NCBI GenBank assembly: GCA_005223375.1
Contig: RXOD01004597.1
Span: 1 to 20,082 of the forward strand
Direction: 5' to 3'
DNA from: Amoebophrya sp. AT5.2
Taxonomy: Eukaryota; Sar; Dinophyceae; Syndiniales; Amoebophryaceae
DNA: 20,082 nucleotides
This document shows, one piece after another, positions 10,092 to 17,824 of the stretch (positions are counted from its first letter, which is position 1; each line of letters starts with the position of its first letter). The position numbers and the translations under genes were made by a program. Below the pieces are notes generated by a model. It saw nothing but the letters and a program-made list of their open reading frames with translations, was not told the DNA's origin and made no database searches.

Positions 10092-10349
10092 ATGGATAAG
10101 ATCTTGGAAGCAATCGAAAAAGTCCGCGATGCTGTTGACGATTCGCGCGGAGCACTGGGTAATCGCCTGGTCCAAGTGTTAGCGAAACTCGATGGCAAAA
10201 GCACTCCATCGATGCCTGAGGATCGCTCGCCACTTGTGGGTGGACTGAGCTCCATCGCTGCGCACGAGGAAGAAGAAGACTACGATGTGGACTACGGTGA
10301 TGACATGGGTGACCCATGTGGTGGCGCAGCGCGCTATAGCATGCGTTAA
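10092..10349 (+). CDS. Element ORFc, small acidic protein (85 aa)
   Basis: ATG at 10092 in AAG-ATG context, ending TAA. The N-terminus is an amphipathic helix (MDKILEAIEKVRDAVDDS), followed by a Ser/Pro-rich middle and a strongly acidic stretch HEEEEDYDVDYGDDMGD. The open frame continues upstream through codons that also look coding (SPIAGDDPRSSK), so it may be the C-terminal part of a protein that began in ORFb. No domain is recognised. Confidence 0.5.
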   Translation: MDKILEAIEKVRDAVDDSRGALGNRLVQVLAKLDGKSTPSMPEDRSPLVGGLSSIAAHEEEEDYDVDYGDDMGDPCGGAARYSMR

Positions 10350-10730
10350 AAGAACGAGAAGATCTGAATGCTAGCGCAAAACTTAACAAGAGCTACACAA
10401 TCTCTTGCAACATAAACGACTGTATACTTAAAATCGACCAGAAAAGAATGAAAAAGGAGTTGCATGCATACACAAAAGCCAAAGCAAACATGGCTGTCGC
10501 TCCCCGAGCGAGTGTTGACGTGAGAGGCGGGCGATGAGTTTGCGTTGTCGTTTTTTCGTCGCGCCCATCCCTCGAGTTCGTCCATATGAAAAGCCAATCA
10601 CTCACCCATCAACAAAATATTAGTGCGCAGGGTGTTAGGTGTACTACTGCTTAAGATAGTTCCCCACTAATCTCCAGTAACAAGATCAAGAAGAGCTAAG
10701 TTTCATGTAAAGAGTCTAGCTATAAACAAG
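10350..10730. other. Gap between ORFc and Gag ORF1
   Basis: 381 bp, A+T-richer, with no ORF of coding character on either strand. It ends with tataaacaag before the ORF1 ATG. It could carry an internal promoter or leader for the Gag transcript, but nothing specific is visible. Confidence 0.5.
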
Positions 10731-12362
10731 ATGACCACCGAACAAGAAAAGCAATGGCATTCCTTTGCCAACCCCGATGAGCCAGGCATCGACCCAAGGC
10801 TCGGCGGTGTGCTTGGTGGTGATCTCGGACTCGACGAGGACGACCAGCAAGCAGATGCAGAAAACGATCGCGGAAACACCTTAAGGCAAAGGTGGGAGCA
10901 GAACCGCGATGACCACGCCCGCTCCGATCAAGACATCAGCAACTACCTCGAGGAGAACGGACTCCAGGAGCAGGATCAGCAAGAAACGGACGAGGATCCT
11001 CTGAAAGGATCTACCTCGACGGCCAGAAGGCCGAAAGAATTCACCGACTGGCACCGCGGCAGCCCGGAAACCATCGCCAACCCAAGCCACACCAATGAAG
11101 ATCTCATCGACCACGCGAAAGCGAAGCCCAAGTGCGCCACCGATTCCCTCAACATCATCTTCCAGGAGTCGATCGTCTCCAACATCAGGATTCTAAGCAA
11201 GGACGGAAAAGGCACCCACCCGATTCCCCAGCTCATCAGGCACGACCTCCAGAAAGACCTCAAAGCACGTCCCGGCTTCTTCGCTCGCGAAACAAGAGCT
11301 GACTCGACAGAGGCGGCGATCAACTTCATCCAAAGCTGCTCCATCTGCGTGCGCTGGGCGTCAGCAAAAGGGCAGCTGAAAGTGATGGATGAACGCGGCG
11401 ACGCACACGGCTTCATGAAGATGGTCGGTGGCTATGGCCACGACTTCATCCGTCTGACTCGACAGCTGGTCATTTTCATGCACATGTACTGCCGGAAGAA
11501 GGACGACAAGTGGCGGCGCCACCCGCTCGTTCGAGTGGCATTCAGCACGCAGTTCCAGATCGTCAAGATCCGCATCTACCAGCTTGCGCTGGTGTGGATT
11601 CGGTGCTCCGTCATCATCGATATGCCGGCAGACCACCCCAACTACAACACGATCATCCGGAGGATTTGCGAGGAGGACCCGATGCGGCGGCACGCCAGGC
11701 CGTGCCTCGAGCACTTCTACGAAGACACCCCGATGCCCATCGAGAAGGCTAAAGAACTGGCCAACGCCGACCCGACGTGGGCGTGGCAGAATGACGATTT
11801 TGAGGAAGAAGTGACGAAGTTCGCTAACCTGTGCAGCGGATACAACCCCATCGCGGACTCCATGCAGACGTTCCCGCACCGATACCCCCCTGAACACCCC
11901 CTGTCGAAAGCAAAAGGAAATCTCGAAGTTGCCCAGAAAAAGCTCTACGACCAGAACGAAAAGAAAGACGAAGAAGAAGATAAACTGGCTGAAACAATCG
12001 ACGACGTGATCGACTTGACGCAAGGACAAAACACAGAAGAAGAAAGAGTAGTGGGAGAGAAAAGTAGTTCCTCGAAGGCCCCACGCAAATCGACGACGCA
12101 GAAGAACGAACAGAACAAGGGCAAACAACAAGAAGACGACAGTAAGAAAAAGATAGCCAAGCTCCAGGCGCAAGAAGACGCCAAGCTCAAGAAGAAACAG
12201 GAGAAAGAAATTGCGAAGATACGAAAAGAGCTGCAGAAAAAAGACAAAACCCCGAAAAGCAGCTCCTCCAAAAAGAGCAAGCAAGTGCACTTCGATGACG
12301 GTAGTGCTGTACTAGCCTCGCAAAATCTTTTTTATTATTCCCACTTCGCATTCCTTTTTTGA
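10731..12362 (+). CDS. Gag-like ORF1 (543 aa unspliced; first exon probably ends at 12300)
   Basis: ATG at 10731 in AAG-ATG context. Residues 1-130 are acidic and Gln/Asp rich. Residues ~140-390 are a globular, helix-rich region with Trp, Cys and His (for example HDFIRLTRQLVIFMHMYC), the most capsid-like part. Residues ~390-520 are a highly charged Lys/Glu coiled coil. A SUMO-interaction-like motif VIDLT lies at 426-430. The reading is good to about residue 523, after which the frame (LASQNLFYYSHFAFLF, TGA at 12360) looks non-coding. A GT-AG intron at 12301-12401 would join codon 524 in phase to ORF2. Calling it Gag rests on position before RT, size and composition; no database match is claimed. 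Confidence 0.75.
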   Translation: MTTEQEKQWHSFANPDEPGIDPRLGGVLGGDLGLDEDDQQADAENDRGNTLRQRWEQNRDDHARSDQDISNYLEENGLQEQDQQETDEDPLKGSTSTARRPKEFTDWHRGSPETIANPSHTNEDLIDHAKAKPKCATDSLNIIFQESIVSNIRILSKDGKGTHPIPQLIRHDLQKDLKARPGFFARETRADSTEAAINFIQSCSICVRWASAKGQLKVMDERGDAHGFMKMVGGYGHDFIRLTRQLVIFMHMYCRKKDDKWRRHPLVRVAFSTQFQIVKIRIYQLALVWIRCSVIIDMPADHPNYNTIIRRICEEDPMRRHARPCLEHFYEDTPMPIEKAKELANADPTWAWQNDDFEEEVTKFANLCSGYNPIADSMQTFPHRYPPEHPLSKAKGNLEVAQKKLYDQNEKKDEEEDKLAETIDDVIDLTQGQNTEEERVVGEKSSSSKAPRKSTTQKNEQNKGKQQEDDSKKKIAKLQAQEDAKLKKKQEKEIAKIRKELQKKDKTPKSSSSKKSKQVHFDDGSAVLASQNLFYYSHFAFLF

Positions 12363-12401
12363 GTTGTTGTATTATGATGTCTCAAAAACACGTCACAACA
12401 G
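12301..12401 (+). other. Probable 101-bp spliceosomal intron in Gag region
   Basis: The donor is gacg|gtagtg, the same hexamer as the donor at 2643 in the host membrane-protein gene. The acceptor is cacaacag|aagaag. The interior is T-rich with two T6 runs, unlike the flanking coding DNA. Removing it joins ORF1 (phase 1, base 12300) to the ORF2 frame without a stop and drops the non-coding-like tail of ORF1 and the first nine codons of ORF2. Confidence 0.6.
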
Positions 12402-13156
12402 AAGAAGCAATCGACCCGAGAAATGTTCACTCCTCTGTACTCGGCGCTGCCGGGAAAGGATTTGAGCCGCTTGCCGGTCACCAAAACGCAAAGGGACCTA
12501 TCGAGCGCGTAACCGCTTCGGGCACTCGCATCCGCGTCCCGAGCGGGATGGGTCTCAACGACATGCTCCTCAGCCTAGGCGAAGGAGGCGGGGAAGTCCG
12601 CAGCTCGTTCCAGCACCATGGTCTACGCGCGAGCAGAGCCTTCAACGAGATGCAGATCCAGGGCGGCCTCATCTCGACTGGTACTAGTGCCGCCGGTGGC
12701 GGCCCGAACTATTTCTCCAACGGCGGAGCAGCGTCGAGCAGCTACGCAGCTGCCGCTTCTCAGCCCGGCGGCGGCGCTGCGTCAGCGAACGGCACACAAG
12801 ATGAGGATTCTGAGGATGACGATGAAAACTCGGATGAGTTATCAGCAGACGTACGCGAAAAGAAGCTGCAAGAACTGAGAAGCAAACTCCAACAGCAGAG
12901 GGAGGAACAAGAGCTGCTGCGCGAAACGCGGCAAGAAGAACTGAAACTCAACGAGCTTCGCAGGGACCTCCTCACTCGGCAGGACGACGGAGGAAAAGAC
13001 TTCGTTCGCAGCGCGTTTGACATCAGGTCGACGTATGCGTCGGCGAGGATGGCAGTCAAAGAGGAAGACTTGGAAGCAGACCCATTCGCGAAGCTGGACC
13101 TAGACAAGAAGACGAAACCAAAACAAGAACTGCCCAAAAACGCGATCAGTCGTTAG
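12374..13156 (+). CDS. Gag-like ORF2 (260 aa from ATG; likely downstream exon of ORF1)
   Basis: The first ATG pair is at 12374, without the AAG context of the other element starts, and the frame is open back to 12305. The content runs in order: a Gly/Ser/Ala-rich N-terminal half, an acidic run DEDSEDDDENSDE, then a ~60-residue coiled coil (EKKLQELRSKLQQQREEQELLRE and following), then a charged tail ending NAISR before TAG (13154-13156). The frame after that TAG is open without interruption into ORF3, so the two form one translational unit if the UAG is read through. No family is recognised; the role is inferred from position. Confidence 0.68.
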   Translation: MMSQKHVTTEEAIDPRNVHSSVLGAAGKGFEPLAGHQNAKGPIERVTASGTRIRVPSGMGLNDMLLSLGEGGGEVRSSFQHHGLRASRAFNEMQIQGGLISTGTSAAGGGPNYFSNGGAASSSYAAAASQPGGGAASANGTQDEDSEDDDENSDELSADVREKKLQELRSKLQQQREEQELLRETRQEELKLNELRRDLLTRQDDGGKDFVRSAFDIRSTYASARMAVKEEDLEADPFAKLDLDKKTKPKQELPKNAISR

Positions 13157-14797
13157 TTCGAAGTTGCAGAGCAGAACTCCCACGCCCTCCGCCCACGCAA
13201 GGATGAGAAAATCCCAATTTCGCTCTGGCCGCAAACGCTGACTGTCGAGTCGGGCAGAATCCGCGTCCTCAATCCGATGTTGTTTCGGCAGGCGAGCAAC
13301 GAAGTAGAAGTCTACACGGTCAGTCGGCACCTAGAGTTCGAAAGCGAAGGCGACTTTACAACTCCGTCGCTCGAGTCGGAGTTGCTGTGGGTCTTGACCC
13401 AAAGACTCGCGATCCAGTGGATGCTGGAACAGCTCACGGAAGGCAACGGCCGCGCTGCGGCGATGAGGTTCACGACTGCAGCACTCAACGGGTACTACGA
13501 GCAAAAAGCCTTCACAAGAGCAGCCGATAAGGTGGCGATGGGAGAGAGGTTCAACTTCGACAAAGTCAGCTCTTACTTCGTGCTCGGCGTCACCGTTATG
13601 GAGAAAGAGAAAATAGCGCAAGACGTTGAGGACCTGCTCCAGCGAGCGCAGCAGGACGTGGGAAACATCTACACCGCGCTCAAGTTGCCGAGTAGAAAAG
13701 TATACTCGACAATGAGGATCCTAGTAGAAAAAGTCTTCAAAGACGTCAGAGCCGTAAGCAGCAAGAACCACATGGACCCGATGACGGCTGACCCCACCAA
13801 CGCGGCCAAGCTGGCGAAAGACTACAACGTCGGGCATGTTGTGACGATGTTGTTAGTTGGCGGCAATCTCTTCCCCGGAAGCCCGGAGACGTTCCGCACG
13901 CGCTTTGAGCTCATCGTCGCGCAGCTGAGCCAAGGAGAAGGCTACTTCTGCAAGAAGGCGGCAAAGAAGGACCGCATCAAGCTCTCGCTCTTCTTCTCCG
14001 ACAAAATCCAGCAACTCAAGAACAAAAATCCTACTGTCAGCGATCTCTTCGAAATGATGCACTCCTGGATCGACCAAGTCCCCGACGCTCCACAAAATCC
14101 CAAAGGAAAAGGCAATACCCCGGCAATCACCAACGGCAGCACTACGAACACGAATAATACGCGCGGTCGCAACGCAAACACTACCAATACGAAGTCAAAC
14201 GGCGCCCAGCAGCAGCTGTGGCCACAGCAGAATAAGAACAACCAGCAGCGCCAGCAGTTCTGGCAGTCGCAGAACTGGTTCCCCGCGCCGCAACAGCAGC
14301 AATGGGGAGGTTTTGGCTGGGGTGATCAGCAGTTCCTCTCAGCAAACCAGGGTTGGCCCGCGCATCAGCAGGGCGGTGGTAGCAGTAGTAGTAGGTGCCA
14401 GAACAACAACCAGCAGCAGAAGGGTGCAGCGTCGCTGGGAACGCTCCCGCAGCCACCGCAAAACCCGCCGCAAGCCGGAGTGAACAAAAGACTGAATGAA
14501 ACGAATCCAGGCGTCAACAACAACACGAAAAAGGGCAAGGGAGGCGACGGCCAGCCGGTCAAACCCCCGAGCCCGCAGGTCGCTGCGCATCGACAAGCGG
14601 TCGCTGACAAGTCTGGTTGCTCGGTCGCAGATATCGAGAACACGCGTCGAATCTGCGTCTACTACTTGTGCGAGCTATGCGAGGTAGTCGATGACAAAGG
14701 TACTCTCATCAAGTGTCTCGATGGGGATTCGTGCCGCCGCGACCCCGAGCACAAGACTGCGATCAACTTCTTCCAGCAAAAGTGTAGCTGCAAGTAA
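13157..14797 (+). CDS. Gag-like ORF3 with Q/N-rich region and C-terminal Cys/His motif
   Basis: The frame is open from the codon after the UAG at 13154; the first internal ATG is 13277 (506 aa), in the context ccg-ATG, so readthrough (546 codons) is as plausible as independent initiation. The 40 codons before 13277 look coding (KIPISLWPQTLTVESGRIRV). The middle is a helical domain (about 13370-14090) suited to a capsid role. A Gln/Asn/Trp/Gly-rich prion-like segment follows (about 14100-14530). The C-terminus has spaced Cys/His residues (CVYYLCELC, then C-x5-C-x5-H, ending KCSCK), suggesting a zinc-binding nucleocapsid-type knuckle. TAA ends it at 14797. Confidence 0.72.
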   Translation, partial: FEVAEQNSHALRPRKDEKIPISLWPQTLTVESGRIRVLNPMLFRQASNEVEVYTVSRHLEFESEGDFTTPSLESELLWVLTQRLAIQWMLEQLTEGNGRAAAMRFTTAALNGYYEQKAFTRAADKVAMGERFNFDKVSSYFVLGVTVMEKEKIAQDVEDLLQRAQQDVGNIYTALKLPSRKVYSTMRILVEKVFKDVRAVSSKNHMDPMTADPTNAAKLAKDYNVGHVVTMLLVGGNLFPGSPETFRTRFELIVAQLSQGEGYFCKKAAKKDRIKLSLFFSDKIQQLKNKNPTVSDLFEMMHSWIDQVPDAPQNPKGKGNTPAITNGSTTNTNNTRGRNANTTNTKSNGAQQQLWPQQNKNNQQRQQFWQSQNWFPAPQQQQWGGFGWGDQQFLSANQGWPAHQQGGGSSSSRCQNNNQQQKGAASLGTLPQPPQNPPQAGVNKRLNETNPGVNNNTKKGKGGDGQPVKPPSPQVAAHRQAVADKSGCSVADIENTRRICVYYLCELCEVVDDKGTLIKCLDGDSCRRDPEHKTAINFFQQKCSCK

Positions 14798-15287
14798 GGC
14801 CCTAGAACTTCTCTTTGAGCACTACTAAATAGGCAGTACAATACGACAAAATGCCTAGTATTATGTACAATCTGTGGTATATCTTCCGCCTTCAGTCTCA
14901 AAAAGATATTTACCCCAGTCGATATTTAGAACGAACCCAAGTCCAAAGAACTACCCGTCCTATTACTTGCGCCAGAACAATGAGTAGCTTATTCTGTGTC
15001 ACTCCTGGGTGTATAGTTGTGCAACAGAATTTTGTGAAGTCCGTTGCTTCCTGAGCCCCCACAAAGAAAAGCACGACGCAGGACGAAAAGACCATTTTTT
15101 GGTCCTTTGTGTCCAAGAGAGCTGAGAAAGAGACATCGTCGATGTGTCGTTCGTGATCGAGCTCGTGCGTCATTTCTATCCTCGTGTACAACGCGTCAAC
15201 ATATTTCGTGTACCATACCTACGTGTAGGAGCTACTTTTGAAGAAGAAATACAAACAAAGACGTAAGTAAAACATAGAACTGCCAAG
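14798..15287. other. Gap between Gag region and RT ORF
   Basis: 490 bp without a convincing ORF. An imperfect hairpin centred on gaccattttttggtc lies at about 15089-15103 with outer ggac/gtcc pairing. In-frame stops separate it from the RT ORF, so RT is not a simple frameshift extension of Gag and needs its own initiation, a subgenomic RNA or splicing. A possible donor-like gtaagt lies near 15263. Confidence 0.5.
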
Positions 15288-15298
15288 ATGGCAGTTCT
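15276..15298 (+). promoter_or_regulatory. Start-codon hairpin of RT ORF
   Basis: AGAACTGCC (15276-15284) and GGCAGTTCT (15290-15298) are perfect 9-bp arms around the loop aagat (15285-15289). The RT ATG is 15288-15290. A second hairpin follows at 15323-15342 (CGACCAT / ATGGTCG, 6-nt loop). They may tune RT translation. Confidence 0.5.
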
Positions 15299-17567
15299 TT
15301 CGACGCTGCGCATGGCGTCACTCGACCATCTGCGCATGGTCGCGCGGATGGAAGACGAAGACCGAGCTGCGCAAGCAGAAACAGCAAGACTAGAGGCAAT
15401 CTACCGCACCTGGAGCGAGAGGAGAGCCAAAATGGAGCGTGACTGGGAGGACCTAGACTACACGACGAACAGATACCGCCACTGCTGGCACGCGAACACG
15501 ATCTCCATGAACTACGTGAACTACGACAAGGAGTACGGCACCAAGGAGATGTCGCCGTGCTTCATGAAGATGATTGCGGATCATCTTGGGTTCACGTCGA
15601 AGGAAGTGCGCGAGCGAGTCTACGGACCGATGGGCGAGGTCAGCATCGGATTCGGTGTTGAGGGACTTGTCCCAATCTACGGCGTGTGGCCCACGGCTAA
15701 AAAGCTGACGACGAAGGAGAAAGCCAACCTACAAGATGTCGCATCGAGCCTGCAGGAGAGGATCGCACACCTAGACGCCACCGCGAAGTGGAGGAAGATG
15801 CCGTATGAGTTCGAGGATGAGCAGACGATGAGTCGCTGCTACCAGGAGGTCGAGAAACTCTGGGGCAAGCCTAACGGCCCGCCGCTTGGCAAAGGCGGCC
15901 CTCACGCGGAGAGAATCCTCAAAAAGGACGTGCCACCCCACACGTGGGTGTGGCCGTACTTTGGCTTAGGTCAAAAATGGTGTACAGAAACTCAGCAGTG
16001 GAAAAAAGTGCGACCAATTGCGAACGAAAAGTGTAGGAACGCCCTAACCTCGCCAATATCTGAACACATGGAACTGCCTGGAACCTCGACCATTGTGGAC
16101 ATGATAGCGTACTGCTCGAGCCCTACCATGAACACTACCCTCCTACAAACAAGAGACGACGTCACGGAATCGATCAAGACGAATAGGAGAGGTAAGAAAA
16201 GTAAGGAGAGAATGCGATGGCGCGACACAAGTATCATGCCGAAGAAGGTTGAACCCTATAAAGGTTTTTCCTTTGTTCCCTTCTTTGGCAAGCTTGATCT
16301 CTATCAAGCATACTTGCAGATGGCAGTACGAGACCCAGATCGTAATTTTTTCCAGGTTTTTAATCCAAAGACCAAAAAGTTCGAATTTGGTAAATTAAAT
16401 GCCATGTCGTTCGGCAATGTACATAGTGCGTTTGGTTTTGTTGGTACCATCTCAGAATTTCTGAATTACCTTGTGAGCGACCTGCTGCAAATACCCGCCA
16501 CAGTATACGTAGACGATATTATTTTTCTTTCGAGCAGCAAGAAGCTAAGTGATGTTTACATGAAAACCATCCGCCAATTTTTGGCGTTGATTGGTATCGC
16601 GGTCGAACCAAACAAGTGTGAGGTAGGACAGCTTGGTGAACCGATAGAGCTGCTCGGAATTCACTTCACGACCTTCAGCGATCGGGTCGAGGTTTCGCTC
16701 CCCGAAAAGAAGGCGCTGGCGGTAGGCGCCAAGGTTGACGAAATTTACGATTTGCTCAACAAGATCCAAGGCGACAAATACACACAGGAGACGCTAGCGG
16801 ATGTGCGTGATGCCCTAGAAGAGCTTAACGGTATTTTTATTCATTGCACTTACTGGAGGAATATTAAGCGCGGACTCCCGCTGACCAGACACATTTATGA
16901 TTTGCTTGCAAAAAAGAATAAATTCAATTCGATTATCGTCACGCCAGCATGTACATCCATGCTCAAGATTCTGCTAAAGAAGATGGCACTAGAAGTAGAA
17001 GCCAGAGACCCAATGGCGCTGTGGAGCCACTCCATTGTGAAAGGACGCGTCCATGTTATGACGGACGCGTCCGCCACGGAAGACCAGATTGCGCTCGGAG
17101 GCATTCTCTTTCGTCCCGATGGTAGCTCAGTTGGCTTCTCAATCTTTCTCACTCCCAAGGAAATCCCGCTGCCGCTGAGGCGCCTGACCATCCTCAATTA
17201 CGAGCTCCTCGCGGTGTGGATGGCGCAAATTCTCTTTGAAAAAGAATTAGCGCACCAGAATGCGGCCATGCACGTAGATAACGCTGCGGCGTGCTATGGT
17301 ATTGTAAAGGGAAACCTACGGCGCCCCAAAGCGACAGCGCTTGTAGTAGGAATAACTAACCACAACATGAAGTCAGACGTGCTAAATTTCTATGCTTACA
17401 TTAACACCCACGATAACGCTGCTGATGCTACTACTAGAAAAGATATGCTCCCAGACCTTGGAGCGACCTACGGCACTAAGTTCATCTACTCCCAGAAAGT
17501 GCTGATGGAACTGCTCGAAAAGCTTGCAAAAGAAGCCGAACTTATCTCCACTGATTTACTTCTGTAA
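15288..17567 (+). CDS. Reverse transcriptase-RNase H (759 aa)
   Basis: It copies the element RNA to DNA. ATG at 15288 lies in AAG-ATG context with an in-frame stop a few codons upstream. The N-terminal ~240 residues are of unknown role. The RT palm follows: KVRPIANEKCRN, then motif A FFGKLDLYQAYLQM (D337), then FGKLNAMSFGNVHSAF, then YVDD (407-410; catalytic D409/D410), then LLGIHF. The RNase H domain has all four acidic residues: D593 (VMTDASA), E639 (NYELLAVW), D664 (HVDNAA) and D713 (DNAADATT). No protease, integrase or methyltransferase domain is seen. The RT-RH order without integrase is that of DIRS-order elements. The ORF has no frame damage and appears functional. Confidence 0.93.
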   Translation: MAVLSTLRMASLDHLRMVARMEDEDRAAQAETARLEAIYRTWSERRAKMERDWEDLDYTTNRYRHCWHANTISMNYVNYDKEYGTKEMSPCFMKMIADHLGFTSKEVRERVYGPMGEVSIGFGVEGLVPIYGVWPTAKKLTTKEKANLQDVASSLQERIAHLDATAKWRKMPYEFEDEQTMSRCYQEVEKLWGKPNGPPLGKGGPHAERILKKDVPPHTWVWPYFGLGQKWCTETQQWKKVRPIANEKCRNALTSPISEHMELPGTSTIVDMIAYCSSPTMNTTLLQTRDDVTESIKTNRRGKKSKERMRWRDTSIMPKKVEPYKGFSFVPFFGKLDLYQAYLQMAVRDPDRNFFQVFNPKTKKFEFGKLNAMSFGNVHSAFGFVGTISEFLNYLVSDLLQIPATVYVDDIIFLSSSKKLSDVYMKTIRQFLALIGIAVEPNKCEVGQLGEPIELLGIHFTTFSDRVEVSLPEKKALAVGAKVDEIYDLLNKIQGDKYTQETLADVRDALEELNGIFIHCTYWRNIKRGLPLTRHIYDLLAKKNKFNSIIVTPACTSMLKILLKKMALEVEARDPMALWSHSIVKGRVHVMTDASATEDQIALGGILFRPDGSSVGFSIFLTPKEIPLPLRRLTILNYELLAVWMAQILFEKELAHQNAAMHVDNAAACYGIVKGNLRRPKATALVVGITNHNMKSDVLNFYAYINTHDNAADATTRKDMLPDLGATYGTKFIYSQKVLMELLEKLAKEAELISTDLLL

Positions 17568-17824
17568 AACTATGTAGCTACCCAAGGCACTACCCCCACC
17601 CTGCATTGTACAATGAATGAAGAGCTGCATGAAGATGTTTTTTGGATGAGCTTTGCTTTTGATTCTTCCTCGCGATGCAGCTCGACTTGATGAGGTGTTT
17701 GTGTCGATGTGAGTGATGAGGTCGATCGCCCCGACTCGAGACATAAAAAACATAGTTTAAAATGCACTGACAGCGCGAAGCTCCATTCGCAAAAAACTAG
17801 CATGGGGAGAAATGTACCAAGAAG
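17568..17824. other. RT-YR intergenic segment with 9-bp inverted repeat
   Basis: 257 bp without a supported gene. GAGCTGCAT (17622-17630) and ATGCAGCTC (17675-17683) are perfect inverted arms enclosing 44 bp. It may form a stem between the RT stop and the YR start. Confidence 0.45.

Noticed and set aside
11361..12290. 309-codon minus-strand frame
   Set aside because: Antisense shadow of Gag ORF1; Leu/Phe-rich runs mirror the Lys/Glu coiled coil.
17043..17072. Palindrome GGACGCGTCC twice within 30 bp
   Set aside because: Both lie in the RNase H coding sequence in different frames and can be explained by codons; likely chance.
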